From Pyrus communis (Eukaryota > Streptophyta > Magnoliopsida > Rosales > Rosaceae), in assembly GCF_963583255.1 (NCBI RefSeq), contig NC_084811.1, positions 15,332,088-15,396,087 on the forward strand: DNA of 64,000 nucleotides, written 5' to 3'. Below, in pieces: positions 12,321 through 24,339 of this stretch. Both the position numbers and the translations under genes were made by a program. The notes beneath the pieces were generated by a model. That model was given only the letters and a program-made list of their open reading frames with translations, had not been told where the DNA came from and did not search any database. Positions within the stretch are counted from its first letter, which is position 1, and every line of letters begins with the position of its first letter.

Positions 12321-12864
12321 CATTTGGGGCAGATTGTTGTGGAGCATGTGTGGGTGCGTATGGCTTAGTGAAGAAACCCGGGGGTTGTTGTCTAAAGCCT
12401 CCTTGTTGTGGTGGTTGTTGGGGCTCCCTCCATTTGAAGTTTGGGTGGTCTCTCCAACCTGGATTATAGGTGTTAGAATACTGATCGTTCCTTGGTTGGT
12501 TTTGGCCTTGAAATCCAATTGCATTTGCGCTTTCCCATCCACCATTTTCGATGAGTTGTGGGAACTTCTCAGAGGCATGTCCTTGGATAGAACACACTCC
12601 GCATACAATTGGTCCTTGCATCCTCATTCCTTCGGCCATTTGAGACACAATGGACGTAAGATTAGCTAATTGTGAATGAATGTCGGGTGTGGAACTTACC
12701 TCATGAACTTGCTGCCGTGGGGGTCCTCTTTGGCCTACTCCTTCGTATTGTTGAGCGTTCAACGCTCGGTTAGCAATCAAGACCTTGGCAGCCATGGGTG
12801 TCTTGTCCACCAATGCTCCACCCGCCGAGGCATCGAGCATTTGACGTTCAATCGGTAGGAGCCC

Positions 12865-13130
12865 TGATGTGAAAATAGTTAAGCACACAAATTAACCCTC
12901 TTGTTGTCAAATTGTAGTAAGGATGCAAGTAGGGATCGTTCAAGACCGCGGATTAGGAGGGCTTGCTAAAACCTCTAAACTGACTTAAAAACATAAAAAC
13001 AAAGTTAAAAACGTTCACAAGGACTCAATGGACTCAAAACAGGTTCAAAAGACTAAAAACTGCCTAAAAACACTAACTAGGCAGTTTCTGACCTTAAACA
13101 CAATTTTGGACGAATTTAAGGTTATGGTTT
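12865..13130 (-). mobile_element. LTR 3' end (minus), interrupted at 13130
   Basis: Starts tgatgtgaaaatagttaagc, the inverted form of an LTR terminus, directly in the gag frame; agccc at 12860-12864 is the candidate left TSD. It includes the ctgcctaaaaacactaactaggcagtt block seen in inverted form at 60305-60340. It is cut by another LTR at 13131 and its remainder is outside the window. Confidence 0.8.
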
Positions 13131-14014
13131 TGATGCGGAATAAATAAGCACACAAATTAAAACCCTCTTGTGACAATTGTAGTATAAGTATAAGTAGGGA
13201 TCGTTCTTAACCGGGGATTAGGAGGGATTGCAAAATCACTTGGAAACTGACTCAAAAATGTAAAACAAAGGTTAAAACACTAAACTAGACTCAAAGAATG
13301 CAAAACTAAACAATAAAAACACTAAAACAAATCAAAAGACTCAAAACAGCACCAAAACACTCAAAACTGCCTTAAAAACACTTTCTGGGCAGTTTTGAGC
13401 ACTTTGGTGAATTTGGACGAATTTGGGTAATAACTTGAATCAAAACACTTAAAAACACAAACTAAGACACTTTCTAACTAAATTGGACACTAAAGTAAAG
13501 GGGGATTGAGGTTTTGACGAAATTAAACTAAGTGCACAAATTGTAATTTAAAGGCAGAATGTAAATATGAATGTGATGAAAATATGGATGAATGCTAGCT
13601 AGAAGGTTCTTCTCCACACATGTCACACTTGCATACAATTTGATTTTCAGTTGGTCTTTCGATGAATTATGAACCTCGACACTCCAAGTTAATTAGGTCC
13701 GCTTAAATTAACCTTCAGATTTCCCTAGAATCATTGAATTGGATGAATATGCATCGCAACCAAATTATTCCTAACAAGTTCTCTATATGACAGCATGATA
13801 AAGATACAAGTTAGAATCATTACGTTCTTTGGAAATCATAAGCATCGACAAGGCATTTGTAACTATGAAAGGCATGATACTCTTGCCAGGAATTCATTTA
13901 ACGCGATTGTTTATAAGCAACCTCCACTACTTGTGAATATAAGTTCATAACTATTAGGTGAAATTCACTTATATTCTAGCGTCATATTCATGCATGAAAA
14001 TTAAGCGTGCACTC
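13131..14014 (-). mobile_element. LTR (minus) inserted in the previous LTR, cut by the element at 14015
   Basis: Begins tgatgcggaataaataagc and contains the U5 block (ccggggattaggaggga) and the sequence up to attaagcgtgcactc, about 880 bp of a normal LTR. Left TSD candidate ggttt (13126-13130). The rest must lie beyond the right window edge because the element starting at 14015 interrupts it. Confidence 0.8.
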
Positions 14015-15967
14015 TGATAGGAGCATATTTATGCGACTTAAATGGCTTGTTCTCGTACATTTACGTTATGTTTCTTTAGTTATTTTAGTTCTTTATGCTT
14101 CTTTTGTGTGTTTTCAGGTTCTAAGGGCAAAGTATGCAAAAGGATGCCTTTTGGAGCTTTTTGGAGCAAATTAGAGATTGGAATGAATATCATATGCTTG
14201 GAGCCAAAAGGATGGACGAAATTGAAGACTTGAAGTAGGAAAGTTAAATCCTAAAAAGACCTCATGTTTGAGCATCATTGAAAACTCCTACGCATTTTAG
14301 AACACAAAAACAACATTCCTAGCAACCTTAGGACATTGTCGTGTGTTTCCTTGTGTCTCCCTTCCTTGCCATGCAAGGAAGGGCTTTGTTCCCTATTTTA
14401 AATACTTAAACACTACCACATATCATTCACCACTTATCATATCATACATTCATTTATCACTTATCATAATCATTCACTTATCACTTAACATATCATACAC
14501 TTATCACTTATCACTCATAATCACCTACAACATCCACCTACTTCACCTGCAACATCCACCTACTTCACCTAACATCCACCTACTTCACCTACAACATCCA
14601 CCTACTTCACCTACAACATCCACCTACTTCACCTAACATCCACCTACTTCACCTACAACATCCACCTACTTCACCTACAAATGACATAGCCATATGTTCC
14701 CTCCACTACTCCTATAAATACCCTTGCATTCATTCATTCAAAAAACATCTCATTTTCATACACAACACACCACAAACACATCCCTTTCTCTCTTAGTCGT
14801 GAGTCTCCCTTAGAATCCAAAAACCATCTTTCCATTTCCATCACTCCTCACTCCATTCCACACTTCCATTCCCCCAAACCAACTATCCTTAGACCTTATG
14901 CTACAATAAAGAGGAAGAGAAGAGGGCCTAAACGTTCATACAATTCAAGTTTGAGTTGTTGGAATGTTTAGGTGTTTCTTTGATTTCAATGTTTCATTTT
15001 AATTCTCTTTGTTTTGTATGAGGAACTAAACCCCCCCTTAGCTAGGGGGTGATTCGAAATATATGTTTATGCTTGCATTTTGATTTGATTACTTCTAATT
15101 GCATTTCATAAGTTGTTGATTCAATTTGTTTAACCGTTTGATTGATAACTTATTTATGTATGTTTATTAAGAATGCGCGCTTAATTTTCATGCATGAATA
15201 TGACGCTAGAATATAAGTGATTTTCACCTAATCGTTATGAACTTATATTCACAAGTAGTGGAGGTTGCTTATAAACAATCGCGTTAAATGAATTCTTGGC
15301 ACGAGTTTCATGCTCATCATAGTAACGAATGCCTCGTCAACACTTATAGTTTTCATAATGCTTAATGATCTTTGATTGTATCTTTATTGTGCTGTTCACG
15401 TAAAGGACTTTTGGAGAATGTTGTGAATTGCGTTGCGCTAACCCATCCAATTCATTAACTTAAGGAAAACTTGACGGTTAATTTAAGCGGACCTAATTAA
15501 CCCGGGGTGATGAGTTTCATAATTTATCGAAAGATCAACTGGAAATCTTTTTATTATGCAAGTGTAACATATGTGGAGATGACCCCCTTAGCTATTCTAT
15601 CATCCATTCATTCCATTTCATCAATTTCATATTTACATTCTGTCTAGTTTATTTAACTTGTTTCGTTATTTCAATTTTCGTATAAACTTAAATCCCCCTT
15701 TACTTTAATGTCAATTTAGTTAGAAATCATTTTAGTTTGTGTTTTTAAAAGCATTTTGAGTCTTTGGTTTGTCTTAGTGTTTTAAAGTTTAGTTTTACAT
15801 TCTTTGAGTCTAGTTTAGTGTTTTATATTGTGTTTTTACGTTTTTGAGTCAAATCCAAGTGATTAACAATCCCTCCTAATCCCCGGTCCAGAACGATCCC
15901 TACTTATACATATACTATAATTTGACGAAAAGAGGGTTTAATTTGTGTGCGTATAAATCACGCATCA
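14015..15967 (+). mobile_element. 5' LTR of E3 (type A)
   Basis: TGATAGGAGCATATTTATGC to CGCATCA, 1,953 bp. The minisatellite runs about 14525-14680 (units of 22 bp, some shortened); cctataaatac lies near 14712. One 46-nt hairpin (cctaaac...gtttagg) lies near 14928. The stretch 14235-14400 differs from the other type A LTRs, so this is a divergent subtype. Confidence 0.92.
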
Positions 15968-15972
15968 AATTT

Positions 15973-15990
15973 TGGCGCCGTTGCCGGGGA
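15973..15990 (+). promoter_or_regulatory. primer-binding site (tRNA-Asp) of E3
   Basis: TGGCGCCGTTGCCGGGGA, 5 bp after the LTR end. Perfect match in form to the other intact sites. Confidence 0.92.
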
Positions 15991-16145
15991 TTAGCAACTT
16001 TGCTAATCCCTTGGTTCTTTTCTTTTTTTTGGTTTAGTTGTTTTCGTTTTAGTTTCTAACTTAGTGTTGTTTTCTTTGTTTGTTGTTACTTTTGATATTT
16101 GATTTAGTTCTCTTTCTTTGATTTTAGGTACTAGAGAAGTAAGAT

Positions 16146-16395
16146 ATGGATTTTGCTAGCATTCAAGCTCAATTGGCAAATCTTACTTCTAAATTGTCGC
16201 CGTATGCCGAAAGGACCACAATGCAGAGTGTCCCTACATTTGGTGCTTCATATAGGCAAGGATTTCAAGCCAATCAATGTCCACAAAGAGATTGGAGGGA
16301 TCATTCAAACTCTATATGGTGGGAAGATCAACAAGTTCAACATGAAGCATATTGGCAACCAAATGAGGAGTTCTATTCAAGACCTATGCAGCCAC
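16146..16395 (+). pseudogene. E3 gag-like ORF, 5' part (split gene)
   Basis: Starts MDFASIQAQLANLTSKL, different from the MALDNASLL start in E5 and E7 and closer to Gag near its zinc knuckle. It includes the RDWRDHSNSIWW and YWQPNEEFYSRPMQP blocks. The solo LTR at 16396 breaks it. It continues for 21 nt at 20462-20482 and then at 61086-62149; the three parts total 1,335 nt, exactly 445 codons, so the frame was open (444 aa) before the two insertions. No enzyme domains are present. Confidence 0.8.
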
Positions 16396-19300
16396 TGATA
16401 GGAGCATATTCATGCGACTTAAATGGCTTGTTCTCGTGCATTTACGTTATGTTTCTTTAGTTATTTTAGTCCTTTAAGCTATTTTCGTGTGTTGCCAAAA
16501 TTTGATGCGAGAATTATACGCACACAAATTAAACCCTCTTTTTGTCAAATTGTAGTAAGTATGTAAGTAGGGATCGTTCTGGACCGGGGATTAGGAGGGA
16601 TTGTTAATCACTTGGATTCGACTCAAAAACGTAAAAACACAATATAAAACACTATGCTCGACTAAAAGAATGCAAAACTAAACTTTAAAACACTAAAACA
16701 AACCAAAAGACTCAAACATCTCCCAAAACACTCAAAACTGCCTTAAAAACACTTTCTGGGCAGTTTTGAGCACTTTGGTGAATTTGGACGAAATTATGTA
16801 ATAACTTGAATCAAAACACTTAGAAACATAAACTAAGACACTTTCTAACTAATTTGGACAATAAAGTAAAGGGGGATTTAGGTTTTGGACAAAATTAAAC
16901 TAAATGCACAGATTGTAAATCAAAACAGATTGTAAAAACGAAATTGATGAAATGGAAGGAATGGATGATAGAATAGCTAAGGGGTTCATCTCCATACATG
17001 TTACACTTGCATAATAAAACGATTTCCAATTGCATTTCAACAAACCATGAATTCTCAATGCTCCAAGTTAATTAGGTCCGCTTAAATTAACTTTCAGATT
17101 TCCCTAGATTCATTGGATTGAATGGAATACGCATTACAACCAAATTATTCCTAATCAAAGTCCCTAACTATGGAATACGCATGATAGAGACATTCAACAA
17201 AGATCATTAAGTTCAACGGAAATCATAAACATCGACGAGGCATTCGTTACTATGGAATACGCATGAAACTTATGCCAAGAATTCGTTTAACGCAATTGTT
17301 TATAAGCAACCTCCACTACTTGTGAATATAAGTTCGTAACTATTAGGTGAAACTCACTTATATTCTAGCGTCATATTCATGCATGAAAATTAAGTGTGCA
17401 CTCTCAATAAACATACATAAATAAGTTATCAATCAAACAGTTAAACGAATTGAATCCACAACTTATGAAACGCAATTAGAAGTAATCAAATCAAAATGCA
17501 AGCATAAACATATATTTCGAATTCCCCCCTAGCCAAAGGGGGTTTAGTTGAATTTAAACATTGGAATCAAAGAAACACCTAAACATTCCAACAACTCAAA
17601 CTTGAATTGTATGAACGTTTAGGCCCTCTTCTCTTCCATTCCTCATTCGTACAAAACAAAGAGTATTGAAATTAAACATTGAAATCAAAGAAACACCTAA
17701 ACATTCCAACAACTCAAACTTGAATTGTATGAACGTTTAGGCCCTCTTATCTTCCTCTTCGTTGTAGCACAAGGTCTAAGGATAGTTTGATGGTGTGAAT
17801 GGTTTGGGGAGTGGTTGGAGTGGCTGCAATGGAGGAGAAAAGTGTTTTGGTGGCTGCTGCAAGGGTGTGGAGAGGTTTTGACGAATTTCTGGAATATGGG
17901 AGAGTGAATGTGCATGGCTGAAAATGCATGTGAAAGCATGCGACTTAAATGGCTTGTTCTCGTGCATTTACGTTATGTTTCTTTAGTTATTTTAGTCCTT
18001 TAAGCTATTTTCGTGTGTTTGTAGGTCCAAAGGGCTAAAGGAGCAAAAAGATGCATTTTGGAGACTTTTGGAGCACTTTTGGGCTAAGGATGGATAGCTT
18101 ATGCTTGGCGCCAAAATGTTGGACGAAATTGAAGACCAAAGTGTTGGAACTTTGTTCCCTTTAGTTTTAGGACATTTAAACCTTTCCAATTCCCTTATGC
18201 CGTGCATCTCCACCTTTCTCCCAAAACCATACACATGCATTCATTATTCATTCTCTCACATGCTCCCATTACTTATCATAATCACATATCATATCACTTA
18301 TCATTCACCACTTATCATTCATCACTTATCATTCACCACTTATCACTTATCTTATCATTCACCACTTATCACTTATCATATCATTCACCACTTATCATTC
18401 ATCAAACACATGCATTCACATGCACTTGTTCCTCCATCATTCCATCCTTTAAAACATTGCACATGCACTTTAATCATTCAACACATGCATTCACTTCATC
18501 ATTGCAGCCACATTTCCACTCACATCCATTTAATTCACATGCTTTCACATGCATTTTCAGCCATGCACATTCACCTTGCATTTGCAGAAAATCCACTTCC
18601 TTTGCACATGCATTCATCATCATCACTCTAGTTTTAATTCACATGCATTTCAGATTGCATTCCATTCATTCCACCTTTTAATCACATGCATCTTGGCAGA
18701 TTTCACATGCACACACAAGCATTAGCACATGCAACCTAGCTGTCATGTTCCCCCCATTTCACCTATAAATACTCATTCATTCATTCTCATTCATACACAA
18801 TCCATTCACCACAGAAATAAGGCCTTTGTGCCAGAAATTCACCCATTCCAAACACTCTTCCATAAACTCATCCATTGCAGAAATGTAGACCATCAAACCA
18901 CCCCCTTTGTGCCGTGAGTTTCCCCTACAAATCCAAACACCATCCTTCCATTCCTCCACCACTACCCAAACCATTCACACCATCAAACTATCCTTAGACC
19001 TTGTGCTACAACGAAGAGGAAGAGAAGAGTGCCTAAACGTTCATACAATTCAAGTTTGAGTTGTTGGAATGTTTAGGTGTTTCTTTGATTTCAACGTTTA
19101 ATTTCAATACTCTTTGTTTTGTACGAATGAGAAATGGAAGATAAGAGGGCCTAAACGTTCATACAATTCAAGTTTGAGTTGTTGGAATGTTTAGGTGTTT
19201 CTTTGATTCTCTTTGTTTTGTACCATGAGGAACTAAACCCCCCTTGGTTAGGGGGTGATTCGAATATATGTTTATGCTTGCATTTTGATTTGAATACTTC

Positions 19301-20456
19301 TAATTGCGTTTCATAAGTTGTGGATTCAATTTGTTTAACCGTTTGATTGATAACTTATTTATGTATGTTTATTGAGAATGCGCGCTTAATTTTCGTGCAT
19401 GAATATGACGCTAGAATATAAGTAAGTTTCACCTAATCGTTATGAACTTATATTCACAAGTAGTGGAGGTTGCTTATAAACAATCGCGTTAAACAAATTC
19501 TTGGCATAAGTTTCATGCAATCCATAGTAACGAATGCCTCGTCAACACTTATAATTTTCATAGAGCGTAATGATTCTTGCTTGTATCTCTTCTATGCATT
19601 CATGTTGAGGACTTGTGGGGAATGTTTTGAATTGTTGTATGCGCTAACCCATCCAATTCAATAACGTTAGGAAGATTTGAAGGTTAATTAGTGCATCACG
19701 GTTAACCCGGGGTGTTGAGTTTCATGGTTTATTGAAATGCAATTGGAAATCATTTTATTATGCAAGTATAACATGTATGGAGATGAACCCCTTAGCCATT
19801 CTATCATCCATTCATTCCATTCCATCAAATTCGTTTTACAATCTGTTTAGTTTATTAACTTGTTTTGTTATTTCAATTTTCGTATAAATCTAAATCCCCC
19901 TTTACTTTAATGTCCAATTTAGTTAGAAATCAATTTAGTTTGTGCTTTTAAGTGTTTTGATTCATTTTATTTCCCAATTTCGTCCAGATTCACCAAAGTG
20001 CTCAAAACTGCCCAGAAAGTGATTTTAAGGCAGTTTTGAGTGTTTTGGGTGATGTTTGAGTCTTTTGGTTTGTTTTAATGTTTTAAGTGTTTAGTTTTAC
20101 ATTCTTTGAGTTAGTTTAGTGTTTTATATTGTGTTTTTACGTTCTTGAGTCAAGTTATTACTAAATTTCGTCCAAATTTGTGTTTGTGCTCAAATCTGCC
20201 CAGAAAGTGATTTTAAGGCAGTTTTGAGTGTTTTGGGTGATTTTTGAGTCTTTTGGTTTGTCTTAGTGTTTTAAAGTTTAGCTTTGCATTCTTTGAGTCT
20301 AGTATAGTGTTTCATATTGTTATTTTACGTTTTTGAGTCAAATCCAAGTGGTTAACAATCCCTCCTAATCCCCGGTCTAGAACGATCCCTACTTATACAT
20401 ATACTACAATTTGACGAAAAGAGGGTTTAATTTGTGCGCGTATAATTCTCGCATCA
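16396..20456 (+). mobile_element. solo type C LTR with an inverted LTR piece inside, TSD GCCAC
   Basis: TGATAGGAGCATATTCATGC at the left and ATTCTCGCATCA at the right, flanked by gccac at 16391-16395 and 20457-20461. The LTR is not continuous: after its first 98 bp (16396-16493) comes a minus-strand LTR fragment (16494 to about 17936), after which the plus LTR restarts at catgcgactt, repeating about 80 bp. From 17937 to 20456 it is a normal LTR body with CATGCA-rich U3 and TATAAATA near 18763. Confidence 0.9.
16494..17936 (-). mobile_element. inverted truncated LTR with a 9-bp leader/PBS remnant
   Basis: On the minus strand it ends ...TCTCGCATCA followed by aattttggc, the first bases after an LTR including the first four of the PBS, and is then cut at 16494. 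Its other end stops inside U3 at the gaaagcatg string, where it meets the plus LTR through shared catg. Body matches type C LTRs (compare 21060-22330 inverted). Confidence 0.85.
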
Positions 20457-20482
20457 GCCACCACAACTTCATATGCAATATG

Positions 20483-22380
20483 TGATAGGAGCATATTTAG
20501 GCGACTTACTTAGCTTGTTTTCGTGCATTTATATTGTTAATTCATAGTTGTTTTTGGCTTTTAAGCCATTTTCGTGTGTTTTTAGGTTCATGTGGCTAAG
20601 GAAGCAAAAAGATGCATTTTGGAGCATTTTGGAGCAAAATTGGACTTGGAATGGATAGCTTATGTTTGGAGCAAAAGGAATGGACGAAATTGAAGGATTC
20701 CTAATCCATTGTAGCCACATGCATCTCCCATCACCATATCAGATTTCCATCATATTCACATGCATTCCATCCTTTAAAACATTGCACATGCACTCCCTTT
20801 AATTAATTAAGCCACATGCACTCCCTTTAATTAATTAAGCCACATGCACTCCCATCCATTTCATCATTGCAGCCAACACATGCTTTCACATGCATTTTCA
20901 GATTGTCCCCTTGCACATGCAGCCACATATTCATTGCACATGCAATTCCAACCCACATGCATCCTTTAATCATTCAAACATGCAGCCACATTCCCTCCTA
21001 GCTGTCATGTTCCCCCCATTTCACCTATAAATAAGCATTCACACTAATACACATTTCATTCACTCTTCCATATTCCAGAAATTCGTCAAAACCTCTCCAC
21101 ACCCTTGCAGCAGCCACCAAAACACTTTTCTCCTCCATTGCAGCCACTCCAACCACTCCCCAAACCATTCACACCATCAAACTATCCATAGACCTTGTGC
21201 TACAACGAAGAGGAAGATAAGAGGGCCTAAACGTTCATACAATTCAAGTTTGAGTTGTTGGAATGTTTAGGTGTTTCTTGGATTTCAATGTTTAATTTCA
21301 ATACTCTTTGTTTTGTACGAATGAGGAATGGAAGAGAAGAGGGCCTAAACGTTCATACAATTCAAGTTTGAGTTGTTGGAATGTTTAGGTGTTTCTTTGA
21401 TTCCAATGTTTAAATTCAACTAAACCCCCCTTGGCTAGGGGGGAATTCGAAATATATGTTTATGCTTGCATTTTGATTTGATTACTTCTAATTGCGTTTC
21501 ATAAGTTGTGGATTCAATTCGTTTAACTGTTTGATTGATAACTTATTTATGTATGTTTATTGAGAGTGCACACTTAATTTTCATGCATGAATATGACGCT
21601 AGAATATAAGTGAGTTTCACCTAATAGTTACGAACTTATATTCACAAGTAGTGGAGGTTGCTTATAAACAATCGCGTTAAACGAATTCTTGGCATAAGTT
21701 TCATGCGTATTCCATAGTAACGAATGCCTCGTCAACACTTATAATTTTCATAGAGCGTAATGATTCTTGCTTGTATCTCTATTATGCAATCATGTAGGGG
21801 ACTTGTGGGGAATGTTTTGGGTTGTCATATGCAATCATCCAATTCAATAACGTTAGGAAGATTTGAAAGTTAATTTAAGCGGACCTAATTAACTTGGAGC
21901 GTTGAGAATTCATGGTTTATTGAAATGCAATTGGAAATCATTTTATTATGCAAGTGTAACATGTGTGAAGATGAACCCCTTAGCTATTCTATCATCCATT
22001 CATTCCATTTTATCATTTTCATATTTACATTCTGTTTTAATTAGAATTTGTTCATTTATTTTAATTTCGTCCAAAACTCAATCCCCCTTTACTTTATTGT
22101 CCAATTTAGTTAGAAAGTATCTTAGTTTATGTTTCTAAGTGTTTTGATTCAATTTATTACACAAATTCGTCCAAATTCACCAAAGTGCTCAGAAACTGCC
22201 CAGAAAGTGATTTTAAGGCTGTTTTGAGTGTTTTGGGTGATGTTTGAGTCTTTTGGTTTGTTTTAGTGTTTTAAAGTTTAGTTTTGCATTCTTTGAGTCT
22301 AGTATAGTGTTTTATATTGTGTTTTTACGTTTGAATCAAACCATAATCTTAAATTCGTCCAACATTGGGTTTAAGGTCAG
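20483..22380 (+). mobile_element. type C LTR, left part, of a U3-U3 insertion (TSD ATATG)
   Basis: Starts TGATAGGAGCATATTTAGGC with atatg at 20478-20482 before it. The LTR is cut at 22380 by E5 and continues at 60306-60523, almost to its end (ataaatctcg; catca missing). There it joins an inverted copy of the first 556 bp of the same LTR type (60525-61080), followed by the second atatg (61081-61085). Both outer ends of the insertion are thus U3 ends. U3 has 10 CATGCA motifs between about 20715 and 21000; TATAAATA is at 21026-21033. Confidence 0.9.
20715..21000 (+). promoter_or_regulatory. cluster of CATGCA (RY-type) motifs in type C U3
   Basis: Ten CATGCA and one CATGCT occur in about 290 bp, mostly as cacatgca, upstream of the TATA box. 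CATGCA is the core of the RY element bound by plant B3 proteins such as ABI3 and VAL. Whether these sites are bound is inference. Confidence 0.5.
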
Positions 22381-22868
22381 TGATAGGAGCATATTTATGC
22401 GACTTAAATGGCTTGTTCTCGTACATTTACGTTATGTTTCTTTAGTTATTTTAGTACTTTAAGCTATTTTCGTGTGTTTGTAGGTCCAAAGGGCTAAAGG
22501 AGCAAAAAGATGCATTTTGGAGACTTTTGGAGCACTTTTGGGCTAAGGACGGATAGCTTATGCTTGAAGCCAAAGTGTTGGACGAAATTGAAGACCTAAT
22601 TGGAGCCAAAGTGTTGGAACCTTGTTCTCTTTAGTTTTAGGACATTTAAACCTTTCCTAATCCCAATCATGCCATGCATAACACACATCCATTCTAACAC
22701 ATTGTCATTGCACATGCATTTCCTTCATTAGTTAACCCACATGCACTTATCACTTATCATCACCACATATCATATCACTTAATCACTTATCACTTATCAT
22801 CACCACTTAACCACTTATCATATCATAACCACATATCATATCACTTATCACTTATCACTTAACATATC

Positions 22869-23014
22869 ATCCACCTACTTCACCTACAACATCCACCTAC
22901 TTCACCTACAACATCCACTTCACCTACAACATCCACCTACTTCACCTACAACATCCACTTCACCTACAACATCCACCTACTTCACCTACAACATCCACCT
23001 ACTTCACCTACAAA
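22869..23014 (+). repeat. 22/18-bp minisatellite in type A U3
   Basis: Seven units of catccacctacttcacctac + aa (22 bp) or its short form without ctac (18 bp), in the order 22-22-18-22-18-22-22. It lies just upstream of the TATA box. The other type A LTRs have the same repeat with different copy number and order. Confidence 0.9.
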
Positions 23015-23045
23015 TGACATAGCCATATGTTCCCTCCACTACTCC

Positions 23046-23053
23046 TATAAATA
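23046..23053 (+). promoter_or_regulatory. LTR TATA box (type A)
   Basis: ctcctataaataccc is conserved in all type A LTRs (35172-35179, 50114-50121, 59032-59039). It is the likely core promoter of the genomic transcript, with R starting about 25-30 bp downstream. Confidence 0.75.
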
Positions 23054-23277
23054 CCCTTGCATTCATTCATTCATGGACATCTCATTTCATACACAACACA
23101 TTACAAACACATTCTACCTTCCCTAGCCGTGAGCTTCCCATCTCTCCCCTTATAATCCAAACACCATTTTTCCATTCCCCTTCCACTTCTCCACCACTCC
23201 TCTTCCATTCCACACTTCCATCCCCCAAACCAATTATCCCTAGACCTTATGCTACAATAAAGAGGAAGAGAAGAGAG

Positions 23278-23323
23278 CCTAAACGTTCATACAATTCAAG
23301 TTTGAGTTGTTGGAATGTTTAGG
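23278..23323 (+). other. conserved 46-nt stem-loop in R/U5
   Basis: cctaaac at one end pairs with gtttagg at the other, with further inner pairs (ttc/gaa, aca/tgt). The element is present in all type A and C LTRs, about 230 bp after the TATA box, and is duplicated in tandem in some (35399-35444 and 35517-35562). A second short hairpin, cccccc-tttagcta-ggggg, follows at 23382-23400. Confidence 0.65.
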
Positions 23324-24224
23324 CGTTTCTTTGATTTCAATGTTTAATTTCAATTCTCTTTGTTTTGTATGAGGAACTAAACCCCCCTTTAGCTAGGGGG
23401 TGATTCGAAATATATGTTTATGCTTGCATTTTGATTTGATTACTTCTAATTACGTTTCATAAGTTGTGAATTCAACTTGTTTAACTGTTTTATTGATAAC
23501 CTATTTATGTATGTTTATTGAGAGTGCACACTTAATTTTCATGCATGAATTTGACGCTAGAATATAAGTGAATTTCACCTAATCGTTATGAACTTATATT
23601 CACAAGTAGTGGAGGTTGCTTATAAACAATCGCGTTAAACGAATTCTTGGCATAAGTTTCATGCGTATTCCATAGTAACGAATGTCTCGTCAAAACTTAT
23701 AATCTTCATAGAGCGTAATGATTCTTGCTTGTATCTCTATTATGCAATCATGTAGGGGACTTGTGGGGAATGTTTTGGGTTGTCGTATGCAATCATCCAA
23801 TTCAATAACGTTAGGAAGATTTGAAGGTTAATTTAAGCGGATCTAATTAACTTGGAGTGTTGAGAATTAATGATTTATTGAAATGCAATTGGAAATCATT
23901 TTATTATGCAAGTGTAACATGTGTGGAGATGAACCCCTTGGCTAGCATCCATTCATCCATACTTTCATCATATTCATATTTACATTCTGTCTAGTTTATT
24001 AACTTGTTTCGTTATTTCAATTTTTGTCAAGTCCTAAACCCCCCTTTACTTTCTTGTTCTTTAATGCTTAGAATCTGTTTAGTTTATGTTTTAAAGTATT
24101 TTTTTTTGTTTTTTGGTTTGTCTTAGTGTTTTAAACTTTAATTTTGCATTCTTTGAGTCTAGTTTAGTGTTTTAAACTTTATTTTACGTTTTTGAGTCAG
24201 TTTCCAAGAGATTTGCAATCCCTC

Positions 24225-24235
24225 CTAATCCCCGG
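24225..24235 (+). other. U5 segment complementary to the PBS
   Basis: ctaatccccgg is the exact reverse complement of ccggggattag at 24333-24343, which covers the last 8 bases of the PBS and 3 bases beyond. The same pair exists in the other elements. It could fold the PBS into a stem with U5. Confidence 0.6.
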
Positions 24236-24321
24236 TCCAGAACGATCCCTACTTATACTTATACTACAAATCGACAAAAAGAGGGTTTAATTTGTGCGTG
24301 TATAAATCTCGCATCAAATTT

Positions 24322-24339
24322 TGGCGCTGTTGCCGGGGA
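24322..24339 (+). promoter_or_regulatory. primer-binding site of E5, one mismatch
   Basis: TGGCGCTGTTGCCGGGGA: the seventh base is T where the other copies and tRNA-Asp call for C. Confidence 0.9.

Larger units (their letters stand above)
9206..12864 (-). pseudogene. decayed Athila gag fragment, interrupted by a solo LTR
   Basis: 12864-12321 and then 9525-9206 on the minus strand encode part of Gag like that of E6: LLPIERQMLDASAGGALVDK, the NTYNPGWRDHPNFKW block, then EKQIGQIAEFVGQFRDQG. The zinc knuckle that reads CX2CX4HX4C in E6 has its last Cys replaced by Phe here (HASEKF). The N-terminal Gag domain lies beyond 12865, where an LTR interrupts it; the 3' side is cut by the LTR ending at 9205. 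It is therefore a non-functional fragment of a second autonomous-type element. Confidence 0.85.
22381..24316 (+). mobile_element. 5' LTR of E5 (type A, 1,936 bp)
   Basis: TGATAGG...CGCATCA. Against the 3' LTR (1,956 bp) the length differs by one 22-bp minisatellite unit (7 versus 8 units) and two single-base homopolymer changes. At least three substitutions were seen (for example gtagggg/gtatggg near 23757, and two near 24298). TATAAATA is at 23046-23053. Confidence 0.95.

Noticed and set aside
12334..12669. Plus-strand frame of 111 aa opposite the decayed gag
   Set aside because: Shadow of the gag coding strand; the same happens opposite E6 gag at 51937-52653.
14525..14680. Regular direct repeats, considered as a CRISPR-like array
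   Set aside because: Units are contiguous 18/22-bp minisatellite copies without unique spacers, in a plant LTR.
24322..24339. tRNA-Asp-like sequence
   Set aside because: It is the primer-binding site, complementary to only 18-19 bases of the tRNA 3' end; no tRNA gene body is present.
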